Positions 54,347-63,523 are shown, counted from the first letter of the stretch. The stretch is DNA of 64,000 nt from Elusimicrobiaceae bacterium (GCA_017618215.1 JAFZUQ010000008.1:1-64000), one strand, 5' to 3'. Translations and numbers: made by a program. Notes: generated from the letters alone by a model not told the origin.

Positions 54347-57061
54347 ATGAATACAACATTGCCAAAGGCCTACGATCCTAAAAACGTAGAAGATAAACTT
54401 TCAAAAATCTGGAAGGAAAAGGGCCTCTTTAAAGCCCAAGTTGACGAACATAAACAACCTTATACTATTGTTATTCCGCCCCCAAATATTACGGGCGTGC
54501 TCCACATGGGGCATGGTTTAAATAATACTTTGCAAGATATGCTTGTAAGGTATCACCGCATGAAAGGGGAGTGTGTCAATTGGGTAGCAGGAACAGACCA
54601 TGGCGGTATCGCCACCCAAAATGTTATTGAGAAAAAGCTTGCAAAAGAGCAACATCTTTCGCGCCACGATTTAGGGCGTGAAAAATTTGTTTCTACCGTT
54701 TGGGATTGGTATAAAGAGTGTGGCAATGCTATTTATAATCAATTTGAAAAAATGGGTTGGGCTTTAGATCAGTCTAATATCCGTTTTACTATGGACGAAA
54801 CCCGTGCAAAAGCCGTTTTTGCCTGTTTCAAAAATTGGTGGGATAAAGGCTATATTTACCGCGGTAAACGTTTAATTAATTGGTGCGTAAGATGTTCAAC
54901 CGCACTTTCTGATATTGAAGTTGAACATGCCGAACATGCCGGCAAACTTTGGCACCTGTTATATAAAGGGGAAAACGGGCAAGATATAGTTATTGCCACA
55001 ACCCGCCCCGAAACAATTTATGCCGATGCCGCTATTGCAGTAAATCCTGCTGATGAGCGCTACAAAAATATGATTGGCAAAAAAGTGCAAATACCTTTAA
55101 CGGACCGCTTTATTCCTGTTATTGCTGATGAAGCTGTTGAAAAAGATTTCGGCACCGGTGCTTTAAAAATTACGCCTGCACATGACGCGACGGACTATGA
55201 AGTCGGCAAACGCCATAACCTTGAAATGCGCGTGGTAATTTCAAGCGCAGGTAAAATGATAAATACACCGGAAAAATATATCGGCATGGACCGCGATTTG
55301 TGCCGCAAAGAAACTGTTAAAGATTTGGATGCAGCAGGCCTTTTAGTTAAGGAAGAAAAATATAATAATGCAGTTTCCACCTGCTACCGTTGCGGCCAAC
55401 CTATTGAACCTTATTTAAGCGAACAATGGTTTGTTAAGATGGATAAACTTGCCGCTGCCGCTTTGGAGGCCGTGCAAAAAGAGGAAGTTAAACTTGTTCC
55501 TTCAAATTGGAAATCACCGCTTGAAAATTGGCTTAAAAACATGCAAGATTGGTGTATTTCCCGTCAAATTTGGTGGGGGCATAGGATTCCTGTTTGGTAC
55601 TGCCCGCATTGTTCCGCAAAAGGCTTAACTTTTGCAAAAGACAAACAAGGTAAAGAATATCTTTCAAAAGTTTCTTTTGAAGACGGTGCTGAACCGATAA
55701 TTTCTTATGAACAACCTGTTTGCCCGAAATGCGGTTGCAAGGAAACTTTACAAGATCCTGATGTTTTGGACACTTGGTTTTCTTCTTCCCTTTGGCCTAT
55801 TTCAGTCTTCGGTTGGCCGGAGCAAACTAAAGATTTAAACTATTTTTACCCTACATCAATTTTAGTTACCGGCTATGAAATTATTTACTTGTGGGTTGCC
55901 CGTATGATTATGACCGGTATTGATTTTACCGGCAAAGTGCCTTTTAAAACCGTGCTTTTAAACGGTATTGTGCGTGATAAGAGCGGTCAAAAAATGTCTA
56001 AATCAAAAGGTAATGTGGTTGATCCGCTGGATCTGACTGCCAAATATGGTGCTGATGCCGTGCGCTTTTCTTTACTTTCGCAAGCAATAACCGGTAAAGA
56101 TATTCCGTATGGTGAAGATAGTATTATCGGTGCGCGCAATTTCTGCAATAAGATTTACAATGCCGCAAGGTTTATTTTAATGAATGTTGCCGAGGGAACA
56201 CAAATTACACCTTTGCAAAAAGATTATAAAAACCTTGAGGACCGCTGGATAATCTCCCGCTACAATCAAGCTATAAAACGTGCAACAAAGGAAATTGAAA
56301 ATTACAATATGGCTGCCGCGGTTGATACTTTATACCGTTTCCTGTGGGGTGATTTCTGCGATTGGTATATTGAACTTGCCAAACCTCGTTTTAATACTGA
56401 AGAAAACGCACTTGTTTCCAGCATTTTAATCAATATTTTATACGGTACTTTAAAGGCCTTGCACCCGGTTATGCCATTTATAACTGAAGAAATTGCAAAC
56501 GGCCTTAAACCTTACTTGCAAGATACTAAAGAATTTTTACTCTTGGAAAGTTACCCTGTTTGTGACGATACCCGTATAGATGGGGAAGCTGAAAAGCAAA
56601 TGGAACTTTTGCAAGGCGTAATAAGCGCAATAAGAACTGTCCGTTCTCAATTTAATGTTCCGCCCGCAAGCAAAATAAAAGTTATACTTGCACCGAAAGA
56701 TAAACAAGAAGAAACCATTTTAAATAATCAACAAGCATTTATTAAACTTCTTGCTAAAATTGAGACACTTGAAATCAATTCAAACGCACAAAAACCGGCG
56801 CAAAGTGCAACAGCCGTTTTTGCAGGTACCGCAATTTATATTCCGCTTGAAGGCCTTATTGATTTTACCAAAGAACTTGCCCGCCTTCAAAAGGAACTCG
56901 GTATTGTTATTAACGGTATAAACAACAGAACGCGCATGCTTGAAAATAAGAATTTTCTTGAACGTGCGCCTAAAACGCAAGTGGAAAATGCCCGCCAAGA
57001 ACTTGCCCAAATGCAAGCAAAAAAGGCAGAGATAGAAACTTCCATTAAAGACTTAGCATAA
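54347..57061 (+). CDS. valS: Valyl-tRNA synthetase
   Basis: 904 aa. Class I synthetase charging tRNA-Val. The HIGH motif reads HMGH in PPPNITGVLHMGHGLNN, and KMSKS is intact in SGQKMSKSKGN. The editing domain has TTRPETIYADAA, and the C-terminal coiled coil (about 835-904) is present. TAAAAT (54335-54340) ends 6 nt before the ATG with no Shine-Dalgarno, so leaderless. A strong terminator follows. Confidence 0.97.
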   Translation: MNTTLPKAYDPKNVEDKLSKIWKEKGLFKAQVDEHKQPYTIVIPPPNITGVLHMGHGLNNTLQDMLVRYHRMKGECVNWVAGTDHGGIATQNVIEKKLAKEQHLSRHDLGREKFVSTVWDWYKECGNAIYNQFEKMGWALDQSNIRFTMDETRAKAVFACFKNWWDKGYIYRGKRLINWCVRCSTALSDIEVEHAEHAGKLWHLLYKGENGQDIVIATTRPETIYADAAIAVNPADERYKNMIGKKVQIPLTDRFIPVIADEAVEKDFGTGALKITPAHDATDYEVGKRHNLEMRVVISSAGKMINTPEKYIGMDRDLCRKETVKDLDAAGLLVKEEKYNNAVSTCYRCGQPIEPYLSEQWFVKMDKLAAAALEAVQKEEVKLVPSNWKSPLENWLKNMQDWCISRQIWWGHRIPVWYCPHCSAKGLTFAKDKQGKEYLSKVSFEDGAEPIISYEQPVCPKCGCKETLQDPDVLDTWFSSSLWPISVFGWPEQTKDLNYFYPTSILVTGYEIIYLWVARMIMTGIDFTGKVPFKTVLLNGIVRDKSGQKMSKSKGNVVDPLDLTAKYGADAVRFSLLSQAITGKDIPYGEDSIIGARNFCNKIYNAARFILMNVAEGTQITPLQKDYKNLEDRWIISRYNQAIKRATKEIENYNMAAAVDTLYRFLWGDFCDWYIELAKPRFNTEENALVSSILINILYGTLKALHPVMPFITEEIANGLKPYLQDTKEFLLLESYPVCDDTRIDGEAEKQMELLQGVISAIRTVRSQFNVPPASKIKVILAPKDKQEETILNNQQAFIKLLAKIETLEINSNAQKPAQSATAVFAGTAIYIPLEGLIDFTKELARLQKELGIVINGINNRTRMLENKNFLERAPKTQVENARQELAQMQAKKAEIETSIKDLA

Positions 57062-57082
57062 ACTTCTATACAACAAAGTACC

Positions 57083-57113
57083 AAAAGGACCTATTTAAAT
57101 ATAGGTCCTTTTT
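57083..57113 (+). terminator. Rho-independent terminator after valS
   Basis: A perfect 12-bp stem AAAAGGACCTAT/ATAGGTCCTTTT with a 6-nt loop, ending in a T-run, 22 nt after the stop. Confidence 0.93.
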
Positions 57114-57178
57114 CCCTTGTACTAAAGCTTAAATTTCTGTAAAGTAATGGTAAGGGCCTTTTAGGCTAAGGAGCTTAT

Positions 57179-58651
57179 ATGAAAAAATTATTTACCTTTT
57201 TGACATTAATTTGTTTAACGGCTTTTGTTTCCGCGCAAAGCATTGAAGATAAACTTGTTAATCGTTTAGTTGAATATGCAAGTATTTATACTCAAAGTGA
57301 ATATGATGTAGATGAAGTCCCTTCATCTAAATGCCAATTTGGTTTAGCAGTTGTTTTGGCAGATGAATTAGAAATGTTAGGTGCTCAAGATGTTAAAATC
57401 GATGAACATGCCTATGTATATGCCACTATAAAAGGTAATATGCCTAATGCCCCAACCTTATTTTTATCGGCCCATTTGGATACTTCCCCCGATGGCGATT
57501 TAAAAGGTAAAACTCCTATTCCGGTTGTGCATAGATATAAAGGGGGCAATTTACAAATAAGTGAAAAATTGACCTTGCTTGAAGATAGAAATGAATTTTT
57601 GCCTGCTGCTGTAGGCGGTAAAGTTATTACAAGTGATGGGACAACTTTGTTGGGAGGGGACGATAAAGCCGGTATGTCCGTTGTAATGACAATAGCTGAA
57701 ACTTTACTCAAAAGCCCGAATATTCCTCATGGTGATGTAAGAATAATTTTTACCCCTGATGAAGAAATCGGTAATAGCACAAAATATTTAACTAAAGAGA
57801 AAATTGCCGCAGATTTCGGTCTTGTTGTAGATAGCCACGGTTTCGGACGCATTGTAGTAGAAAATTTCAATGCTACGGATTTTACTTTTACTGTTAAAAC
57901 AGCTTCTGCCGGCCACCCCGGTTATAGCAGTAATGTTCCGCCTTTAAATATTGCAACTAATTTTATTTCTCAATTTCCTGAAGCATTAGCCTCTTATAAC
58001 AGTTCCGGTAAAGACGGTTATTTGAGTTATTATAAAACCAAAGCTGTATCATCAAATGAATATGTGGTATATGGGCGTATACGTTCCTTTGAATTAAATG
58101 AAATGAAACTTTATAAAAAAATGCTTTTAAGTTGGGCTCAAGAAACCGCAAAACAATATGATTTAGATTGTGTTACTATTATAAACGGTGAAAGGAATGG
58201 AAATTCAGATAGTATCGCTAATGTCACTTTAAATATGAAAGATTCCTATTTTAATTCTAAGGAAGTTCTTAAAAATTATCCTACAAATTATAAACTTATC
58301 GAACAAGCATATAAAATGGCAGGTGTCAAAATGCGCGCCGAATCAGGACGCGGCGGCAGTGATGCTTGTGATATAACTTATATGGGTATTCCTACATATA
58401 ATATGTTCGCAGGTTCACATAATGAGCACAGTAATGATGAATGGGTAAGCTCAAAACAAATGCTTGCTTCTTACAACGTTGCATTAAACTATATTAAATT
58501 AATGGCTGAACATAGTCGGGAAGAAATGTTAAATGATTCCTTAGACAAACGCAATAAAAAGGTATCACGTGATATCAATATAGATATAGATAAAATATTT
58601 AAGAATATAAATGACCAATATAATACATATCCTTTTAGCAACATCAAATAA
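57179..58651 (+). CDS. Secreted PepT-like (M20) tripeptidase
   Basis: 490 aa. PepT is normally cytoplasmic and about 410 aa; this one has a Sec signal peptide (MKKLFTFLTLICLTAFVSA) and extra C-terminal residues. Zinc-ligand blocks match PepT: SAHLDTSPDGD, TLLGGDDKAG, TPDEEIGNST, and DSHG where PepT has an Asp-Gly-Gly. HPGYSSNVPPLN and GRGGSDACDITYMG also fit. It would cleave tripeptides in the periplasm or outside. AAGGAG precedes the ATG. Its end overlaps rdgB by 41 nt. Confidence 0.9.
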   Translation: MKKLFTFLTLICLTAFVSAQSIEDKLVNRLVEYASIYTQSEYDVDEVPSSKCQFGLAVVLADELEMLGAQDVKIDEHAYVYATIKGNMPNAPTLFLSAHLDTSPDGDLKGKTPIPVVHRYKGGNLQISEKLTLLEDRNEFLPAAVGGKVITSDGTTLLGGDDKAGMSVVMTIAETLLKSPNIPHGDVRIIFTPDEEIGNSTKYLTKEKIAADFGLVVDSHGFGRIVVENFNATDFTFTVKTASAGHPGYSSNVPPLNIATNFISQFPEALASYNSSGKDGYLSYYKTKAVSSNEYVVYGRIRSFELNEMKLYKKMLLSWAQETAKQYDLDCVTIINGERNGNSDSIANVTLNMKDSYFNSKEVLKNYPTNYKLIEQAYKMAGVKMRAESGRGGSDACDITYMGIPTYNMFAGSHNEHSNDEWVSSKQMLASYNVALNYIKLMAEHSREEMLNDSLDKRNKKVSRDINIDIDKIFKNINDQYNTYPFSNIK

Positions 58652-59228
58652 GCATAAAGTTAAAGAATTGCTTAAAATTTTACCTACTAAAACAAAAGCA
58701 GGCAAGATCTTGATTTACAGAACTTTGGCTGATTTCCCTAATTTACCGCCAATAGTGGAAAACGGGAAAACACTTGAAGAAAATGCTCAAATTAAAGCTG
58801 TTTTCGGTGTAGTTCATACCGGCTTAATAACTTTAGCGGATGATACCGGCCTTATGGTTGATTTTCTAAAAGGTGCACCGGGGGTAAATAGCGCGCGTTA
58901 TGCTTATGCAGACAGATGTGATAATAAAGCAAATAATGAAAAACTTTTAAAAGAACTTTCCGGTGTTCCTACTGCAAAACGCAGCGCACATTTTAAAGCT
59001 ATTGCTGCGCTTGCTCTGCCGACAGGTCAGTTATTTTTGGAAGAAGGCAAAATTGAAGGCCGTATTTTAACGGACTATAAAGGCACAGGCGGTTTTGGTT
59101 ATGATGCTTTGTTTTTTGTCTCCAAGTATAAAAAAACGCTTGCGGAAATGACTGAAACTGAAAAAAATAAAATCAGCCACCGCGGTGAATCCTTTCGCAA
59201 AATCTCTAAATATCTGCTTGAATTGTAA
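58611..59228 (+). CDS. rdgB: XTP/dITP diphosphatase (RdgB/HAM1)
   Basis: 205 aa. Removes non-canonical purine nucleotides. The start motif ILLATSNKHKVKEL, ENGKTLEENAQIKA, TLADDTGLMVDFLKGAPGVNSARYA, and GTGGFGYDALFF with ISHRGESFRK are all present. The ATG at 58611 lies inside the PepT-like gene; no later start would keep the N-terminal strand. No clear Shine-Dalgarno; probably translationally coupled. Confidence 0.93.
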   Translation: MTNIIHILLATSNKHKVKELLKILPTKTKAGKILIYRTLADFPNLPPIVENGKTLEENAQIKAVFGVVHTGLITLADDTGLMVDFLKGAPGVNSARYAYADRCDNKANNEKLLKELSGVPTAKRSAHFKAIAALALPTGQLFLEEGKIEGRILTDYKGTGGFGYDALFFVSKYKKTLAEMTETEKNKISHRGESFRKISKYLLEL

Positions 59229-59232
59229 TTAT

Positions 59233-60111
59233 TTATCCTCTTGGGTGGAATTTACGGTGTTTGGCACGTATATCTTGAATATTCACATGCGTGTAAATTT
59301 GCGTGGTATTTAAGCTTTCATGCCCAAGCATTTCTTGAAGGGAACGTAAGTCCGCCCCGCCTTGCAAAAGATGGCTTGCAAAGGTGTGTCTAAATAAATG
59401 CGGGTGTAAAGGGGTACTTATTCCGGCCTGGCGGCCAAGCATTTCAATATCTTTCCAAACACTTATGCGGCTTAGTTTTTTGCCTTGTTTGTTTAAAAAT
59501 ATTTCGCTGTCCGTTTCTTTAGTAGCGAAATGTGCATTGCGTTCAAACAAATAGCGTTCAAGCAAGGCACACGCCTCTTGGTGCATCGGCACAAAACGTT
59601 GCTTTCTGCCTTTACCGAAAGCCAAAACCCAACCTTCTTTTGTGTTCACATTTTCAAGTTGCAAATTGATAAGTTCGCTAACCCTTAAACCCGTCGCATA
59701 AAATAAACTTACAATACACAAAGTGCGCCACTCCGCAAAATTTGTGGGTGGGAAAGATAAAAGTTTTTCCATATCTTCTTGCGAAAGTTGGCTCGGCACT
59801 TTTTGAATTAGACGGGGGGAGTATAAAAATTTTGTTGGGTCTTCCTTAATTAAGCCTTCAATTAACATAAATTTATAGAAACATTTTACTGCTTCAATTT
59901 TACGGAAAACACTTGCCGGCGCAAGTGTCCTTTCGGTTTTAAGAGAATAGACAAAATTATCCAAAAGTTCCGGGCTGGCCTCGGCAAGGCCTTTATTATG
60001 ACGCGTGCAAAAATCGGCAAACTGTTTAATATCGCGCCCGTAAGAATCAATGGTGTTTGGCGAAAGTTGCCGCTCAAAAGTAAGATGATTTTTAAATTCG
60101 TCTATCAGCAT
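59233..60111 (-). CDS. xerD: Tyrosine recombinase XerC/XerD
   Basis: 292 aa. Resolves chromosome dimers at dif. The N-terminal SAM-like domain (TFERQLSPNTIDSYGRDIKQF) and the catalytic residues are present: Arg in YATGLRVSELINL, Lys in AFGKGRKQRFVP, HLFRHTFASHLLQGGADLRSLQEMLGHESLNTTQIYTH compressed as His-Arg, His and Tyr. Length and context (housekeeping operon) argue against an integrase of a mobile element. XerC versus XerD is not resolved. It is last of DUF3137-DUF167-xer. Confidence 0.92.
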   Translation of the reverse strand: MLIDEFKNHLTFERQLSPNTIDSYGRDIKQFADFCTRHNKGLAEASPELLDNFVYSLKTERTLAPASVFRKIEAVKCFYKFMLIEGLIKEDPTKFLYSPRLIQKVPSQLSQEDMEKLLSFPPTNFAEWRTLCIVSLFYATGLRVSELINLQLENVNTKEGWVLAFGKGRKQRFVPMHQEACALLERYLFERNAHFATKETDSEIFLNKQGKKLSRISVWKDIEMLGRQAGISTPLHPHLFRHTFASHLLQGGADLRSLQEMLGHESLNTTQIYTHVNIQDIRAKHRKFHPRG

Positions 60112-60112
60112 A

Positions 60113-60334
60113 TTATTCTTTTAATTCAAAGATTTTTGCCGGCATTGTTGCGCCTTTAATTAGGAATAATTTTTTGGCTTCGCACCCTAAATGCGCGGCA
60201 AGTGTTTGGCGTGTTTCGTCGTTTGCGCGGCCTTGCTCGGCAGGTGCAAGCACCCAGATTTCAAAAGTATCCGGCTTTTTTTGAACGAGTTTTGCTCTTT
60301 TTTGCCCTGCATGAACTTTAACTTTTATAAACAT
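60113..60334 (-). CDS. DUF167 (YggU-family) protein
   Basis: 73 aa. Conserved small protein of unknown function; VKVHAGQKRAKL, the APAEQGRANDETRQTLA signature and KGATMPAKIFEL match the family. One base separates it from xerD on its 3' side and 4 nt from the DUF3137 stop. Confidence 0.87.
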   Translation of the reverse strand: MFIKVKVHAGQKRAKLVQKKPDTFEIWVLAPAEQGRANDETRQTLAAHLGCEAKKLFLIKGATMPAKIFELKE

Positions 60335-60338
60335 AACT

Positions 60339-61226
60339 TTATTGATTTTTTAATGAATCTAATATTGATAAAGCATTTAATTCAATATTTATTTTTTCTA
60401 TTTCCTTTTGACAATGTATTCTTGGTGATAAGAAAATATTATGACTAAACATTTTATTCCAAGGGCCATCATTTTGGTATAAAAATATTTTTGTAGGAGT
60501 AATAATTATTTCGATTAGTTTTTTATAAATTTGATTGTAATCTAGCAAACTCCCTAAAAAATCTACACTTAAAACTCCTAAAGCCATTTCCGGATTATCT
60601 GTATAGACATCATAATATTTTTCAAATTCATCATTTTCAATTTTCATACGGCTTAAATTCTTGATCCCCCATTTAAGCATTGAATTTTTTTTAATTAAAA
60701 TATTGCAATTTATAGGGCAAGGAGTATCGATAGTTAAAAGATTATATTCTGCGACAGTTGTATCCTTTTCCCCATGTTTAGTACTTTCAGGTTCTATCCA
60801 AGAAATATTATCTAGAGTAAATTTATAATTTTCTATTTCTCCTTGTAAACTATTATTAAATTGGACATGCCCTTTTCCATGTAATAAACCAAAATTTTTA
60901 AGACAATTTTGATATAAATTGTACATTAGTTTCCATCCTGCAGCACCATTATGAATTTCCCAACCTAGATTATTAGCGATTAGACAATATGAGGTATTTA
61001 TAACTGCTTTATTATATTTAGATAAACAAAAGATTGATATGATAAGAATTAAGGCAATGATAAAAGGGATAAAAGGAGCTAAACCTGCTATATGGGAGTA
61101 TTTATAAAGGACACCAAAAACAATAGAAAGTAGTATAAAAAATGAGGTAAATAAAAAGAATAACTTTCTTATTCTAATTAAAGTAGTTAATTCACTATCT
61201 GAAAAATGGACATCTAAATTTTTCAT
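60339..61226 (-). CDS. DUF3137-like membrane protein
   Basis: 295 aa. Two adjacent transmembrane helices (about 20-42 and 52-72) follow a short cytoplasmic start; the rest is cytoplasmic. The layout (hairpin, then FG...G.V.F...L.GEI..YKFTLD and FEKYYDVYTDNPEMALGVLS) resembles DUF3137. Function unknown. GGAG precedes the ATG. AT-rich. Confidence 0.65.
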   Translation of the reverse strand: MKNLDVHFSDSELTTLIRIRKLFFLFTSFFILLSIVFGVLYKYSHIAGLAPFIPFIIALILIISIFCLSKYNKAVINTSYCLIANNLGWEIHNGAAGWKLMYNLYQNCLKNFGLLHGKGHVQFNNSLQGEIENYKFTLDNISWIEPESTKHGEKDTTVAEYNLLTIDTPCPINCNILIKKNSMLKWGIKNLSRMKIENDEFEKYYDVYTDNPEMALGVLSVDFLGSLLDYNQIYKKLIEIIITPTKIFLYQNDGPWNKMFSHNIFLSPRIHCQKEIEKINIELNALSILDSLKNQ

Positions 61227-61294
61227 TTCTATTTCTCCTATAAATTTTAATCCTTAGGGTACAATTTATTGTAGCATTTATAAAGGTAAAGAGT

Positions 61295-61505
61295 TTAAGT
61301 CATGGACATAAGCCAAGCAGTTTATGCGCTGTGGAGCAAAAATTAACGCCCACCGGACTTGGCCACAAGTCCGCTTGTTGACCCTCGCGGCTCGCGGCCC
61401 CGCCTCGCCATCCTTGCCTTTCGCGCTCGCCTAAACGGCTTGCGCTCAAACTCGGATATGGCTGCGGCTTTCAAGTCCTGGACGCAAGCCAAGCAGTTGG
61501 CTTGC
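61295..61505 (-). repeat. tRNA-linked repeat, copy B (next to CAT tRNA)
   Basis: This occupies the gap downstream of the CAT-anticodon tRNA. It holds a direct copy of the tRNA T-arm/acceptor DNA (61348-61362, CGCCCACCGGACTTG compared with CGCCCACCAGGACTTG in the tRNA), the core at about 61414-61478 shared with copy A, an exact inverted T-arm copy TTCAAGTCCTGG (61470-61481) and a 9-bp hairpin GCAAGCCAA/TTGGCTTGC (61484-61505). A second partial unit with the AAGCCAAGCAG hairpin motif lies at 61295-61330, so part of the locus is tandemly duplicated. GC-rich relative to the flanks. Confidence 0.75.
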
Positions 61506-61511
61506 TTGGGC

Positions 61512-61544
61512 AAAAAAAATTTAGCCTATCCGTGAAGGATAGGC
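61512..61544 (-). terminator. Rho-independent terminator after CAT tRNA
   Basis: Stem GCCTATCC/GGATAGGC with a 4-5-nt loop; on the minus strand it is followed by TAAA and eight T. It lies 11 nt after the tRNA 3' end, between tRNA and repeat B. Confidence 0.88.
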
Positions 61545-61554
61545 CAAAATTTTT

Positions 61555-61628
61555 TGCGCCCACCAGGACTTGAACCTGGGACCATTCGATTATGAGTCGA
61601 GTGCTCTAACCAACTGAGCTATGGGCGC
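61555..61628 (-). tRNA. tRNA with CAT anticodon (elongator Met or Ile2)
   Basis: A 74-nt cloverleaf; acceptor GCGCCCA/TGGGCGC; anticodon loop CTCATAA gives CAT. The anticodon stem lacks the three G-C pairs of initiator tRNA, so it is either elongator tRNA-Met or the lysidine-modified tRNA-Ile2. The stem has a C-A mismatch at its top. The two cannot be separated with confidence by eye. Its T-arm is copied in repeat B. Confidence 0.9.
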
Positions 61629-61735
61629 GATACTTACTATATATAAATTATACTTTATTTTATTCTTAATTACAAAATACAAAACTTTCAGTAAATAATA
61701 TTATAAAATATATTCAAAGACGGAGGGTAACATGT

Positions 61736-62722
61736 ATGGCACAGTATAAAGACTATTATAAAATTCTAGGGGTATCAAAAAACGCAAGCGAAGCGGAAAT
61801 AAAAAAAGCATTTAAAACAGCTGCAAGGAAATATCACCCAGACTTGCAGCCCGACTCAAAAAAAGCAGAAATGACAGAAAAATTTAAGGATGTAAATGAG
61901 GCTTATGAAGTCTTATCAGACAAAAAAAAGCGTGATATTTATGACCAAGTAGGCTCTGCAGATTACCAAAATTATGCACGCGGCGGCGGCACCGGCGGAG
62001 CTTACGGCGGTACGCGCACGCAAAGAGGGCCTAACGGCAGTACTTATTATTACAGTTCCGGCGGCAATCCTTTCGGTGGCGGCGCAGGTGGTTTCAACTT
62101 TAACGGGACAGGCGGTTTTGACGCATCTGATTTTAGTGACTTTTTCCAAAGCATCTTTGGCGGCGGTTTTGGCGGAGGGAACCCGTTTGGTGGCGGAAGG
62201 CGCAAGCAAAGCCGCGCGCAAGATCCTTACGGCTATTATGGGCAAGACCAAACCGAGCAAGCAAATTTAAGTTTAAGTTTGCCTTCTGCTTATCGCGGCG
62301 GCCTTGTAAATTTAACTTTACCGAACGGCAATAGCGCACAAGTTAAATTCCCGGCCCGTATTACCGACGGTGCAAAAATAAAATTGAAAGGTCTTGGCTC
62401 AAATGGGGGGGACTTGTATGTTAATATTAAACTTGCCGCAGATCCTTTTTATAAAGTAGAAAATAATGATATTTATTATGTGGCAGACATTATGCCCTGG
62501 ACGGCCGCACTCGGCGGGCAAGTGAGTGTTCCCTTGCCGGATGCAACGCGTATAACAATTAAAGTTCCTCCGCAAAGCAGGAGTGGCCAAAAACTCAAAT
62601 TAAGCGGCAAAGGGTTAGGTAAAAGCGGCAATTTTTACGTGCAACTTATGATAAATAACCCTGCTCATTTAACAAGCAAGCAAAAAGAACTTTTTGAAAA
62701 ATTACAAGAAACCGCAATTTAA
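61736..62722 (+). CDS. DnaJ/CbpA-family co-chaperone (no zinc finger)
   Basis: 328 aa. J domain (residues 5-72) with [19 protein letters not shown] and HPD in [10 protein letters not shown]; a Gly/Phe/Ser-rich linker (about 80-165); then two beta C-terminal substrate domains. The DnaJ zinc-finger cysteines are absent, as in CbpA/type B proteins. It would stimulate a DnaK ATPase. GGAGGG lies 8 nt before ATG 61736; another ATG at 61732 opens a 5-codon frame ending at 61749. Terminator follows. Confidence 0.92.
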   Translation: MAQYKDYYKILGVSKNASEAEIKKAFKTAARKYHPDLQPDSKKAEMTEKFKDVNEAYEVLSDKKKRDIYDQVGSADYQNYARGGGTGGAYGGTRTQRGPNGSTYYYSSGGNPFGGGAGGFNFNGTGGFDASDFSDFFQSIFGGGFGGGNPFGGGRRKQSRAQDPYGYYGQDQTEQANLSLSLPSAYRGGLVNLTLPNGNSAQVKFPARITDGAKIKLKGLGSNGGDLYVNIKLAADPFYKVENNDIYYVADIMPWTAALGGQVSVPLPDATRITIKVPPQSRSGQKLKLSGKGLGKSGNFYVQLMINNPAHLTSKQKELFEKLQETAI

Positions 62723-62746
62723 TTATTATTTCAAATAATAGAAACT

Positions 62747-62780
62747 AAGCGTATGAGATTATTTTCATACGCTTTTTATA
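62747..62780 (+). terminator. Rho-independent terminator after dnaJ/cbpA-like gene
   Basis: Stem AAGCGTATGA/TCATACGCTT, then TTT and an A/T-rich tail. It lies 24 nt after the stop. Confidence 0.88.
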
Positions 62781-62819
62781 TTGACAAAAAACAAATATAC
62801 ATGATTCCAAACAAAGCTC

Positions 62820-62851
62820 TTGACTTGCGTTTTTTTTTTTTTTTATATAAT
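62820..62851 (+). promoter_or_regulatory. Pilin promoter with T15 spacer
   Basis: TTGACT (62820-62825), TGCG, fifteen T (62830-62844), A, TATAAT (62846-62851). The spacer is 20 bp, which is longer than optimal; losing three T would give 17. The shifted reading TATATA at 62844-62849 gives 18. The expected leader is about 43 nt. Same plan as 155-183 and 36595-36623. Confidence 0.65.
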
Positions 62852-62900
62852 TTGCCTATACAAAATTAAAAACACTGTATAAGTGAATATCGGAGAAATT

Positions 62901-63464
62901 ATGAAAAATAAATTAGGTTTTACTTTAATAGAAGTATTAGTGGTTGTCTTAATTATCGGCATACTTGCCGCTATTGCCCTGCCGCAATATAGAACGGCAG
63001 TAATGAAAGCAAAAGTTACAAGCATATTACCGTTAATGCGTCGCTGGAAAGATGCTTTACAGGAATATAGATTGCAACACGATAATTATGATGACCTAGC
63101 TAATAATATGGAAACGGGAGCGGCTGATTTAAGTGTTAATTGGCCCGGTGATTGGAATTGTGATGAAGATGGTGTCCCTTGCGGGGATTGCACGGCGTGT
63201 TGGAAACATCCGTGGTATTGCACTGGAGTTTCGGACTCAGATGGTGTTACTTATTGCCAGTACAGAATAGATGATGACAGTGAGTTTGATATAATCATGT
63301 TTCCATTGGATACCTTAAATTATGAAGAATTTAATGGTATGACAACTTGTGAAGCATACGGAGCAAAAGCCGAGAAGGTTTGTAAATCACTCGGCGGTCA
63401 ACTGTTAGAAGCTCATCCTGGCACCATGTGTGGCTCTGATTGTTCAGTTTACCTATTAAACTAA
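62901..63464 (+). CDS. Type IV pilin-like protein (SILPLMRRWKDAL group)
   Basis: 187 aa from ATG 62901 (CGGAGAAATT before it). Leader MKNKLG then [24 protein letters not shown], and VTSILPLMRRWKDAL shared with 35991-36545. The C-terminal domain has many Cys (VPCGDCTACWKHPWYC; KVCKSLGGQLL; MCGSDCSVYLL), so several disulfides are likely. Acidic loops. It has its own promoter and terminator: a stand-alone cassette. Leader ATG choice over 62883 is set by the prepilin motif. Confidence 0.93.
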   Translation: MKNKLGFTLIEVLVVVLIIGILAAIALPQYRTAVMKAKVTSILPLMRRWKDALQEYRLQHDNYDDLANNMETGAADLSVNWPGDWNCDEDGVPCGDCTACWKHPWYCTGVSDSDGVTYCQYRIDDDSEFDIIMFPLDTLNYEEFNGMTTCEAYGAKAEKVCKSLGGQLLEAHPGTMCGSDCSVYLLN

Positions 63465-63484
63465 ATTAAAAAACATTGAATATT

Positions 63485-63517
63485 TTTACTCCGCAAAAAA
63501 ATGCGGGGTAAATTTTC
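63485..63517 (+). terminator. Terminator between pilin and tgt (bidirectional)
   Basis: Stem TTTACTCCGCA/TGCGGGGTAAA with an A-loop, T-runs on both sides. It lies between the convergent pilin (ends 63464) and tgt (ends 63524) and could serve both. Confidence 0.8.
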
Positions 63518-63523
63518 TAAAAT

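Noticed and set aside
59233-60111. Phage or island integrase next to the CAT tRNA repeat
   Set aside because: The protein is a full XerC/D-type recombinase in an operon with conserved housekeeping genes, and no attachment-site pair or cargo genes are linked to it.
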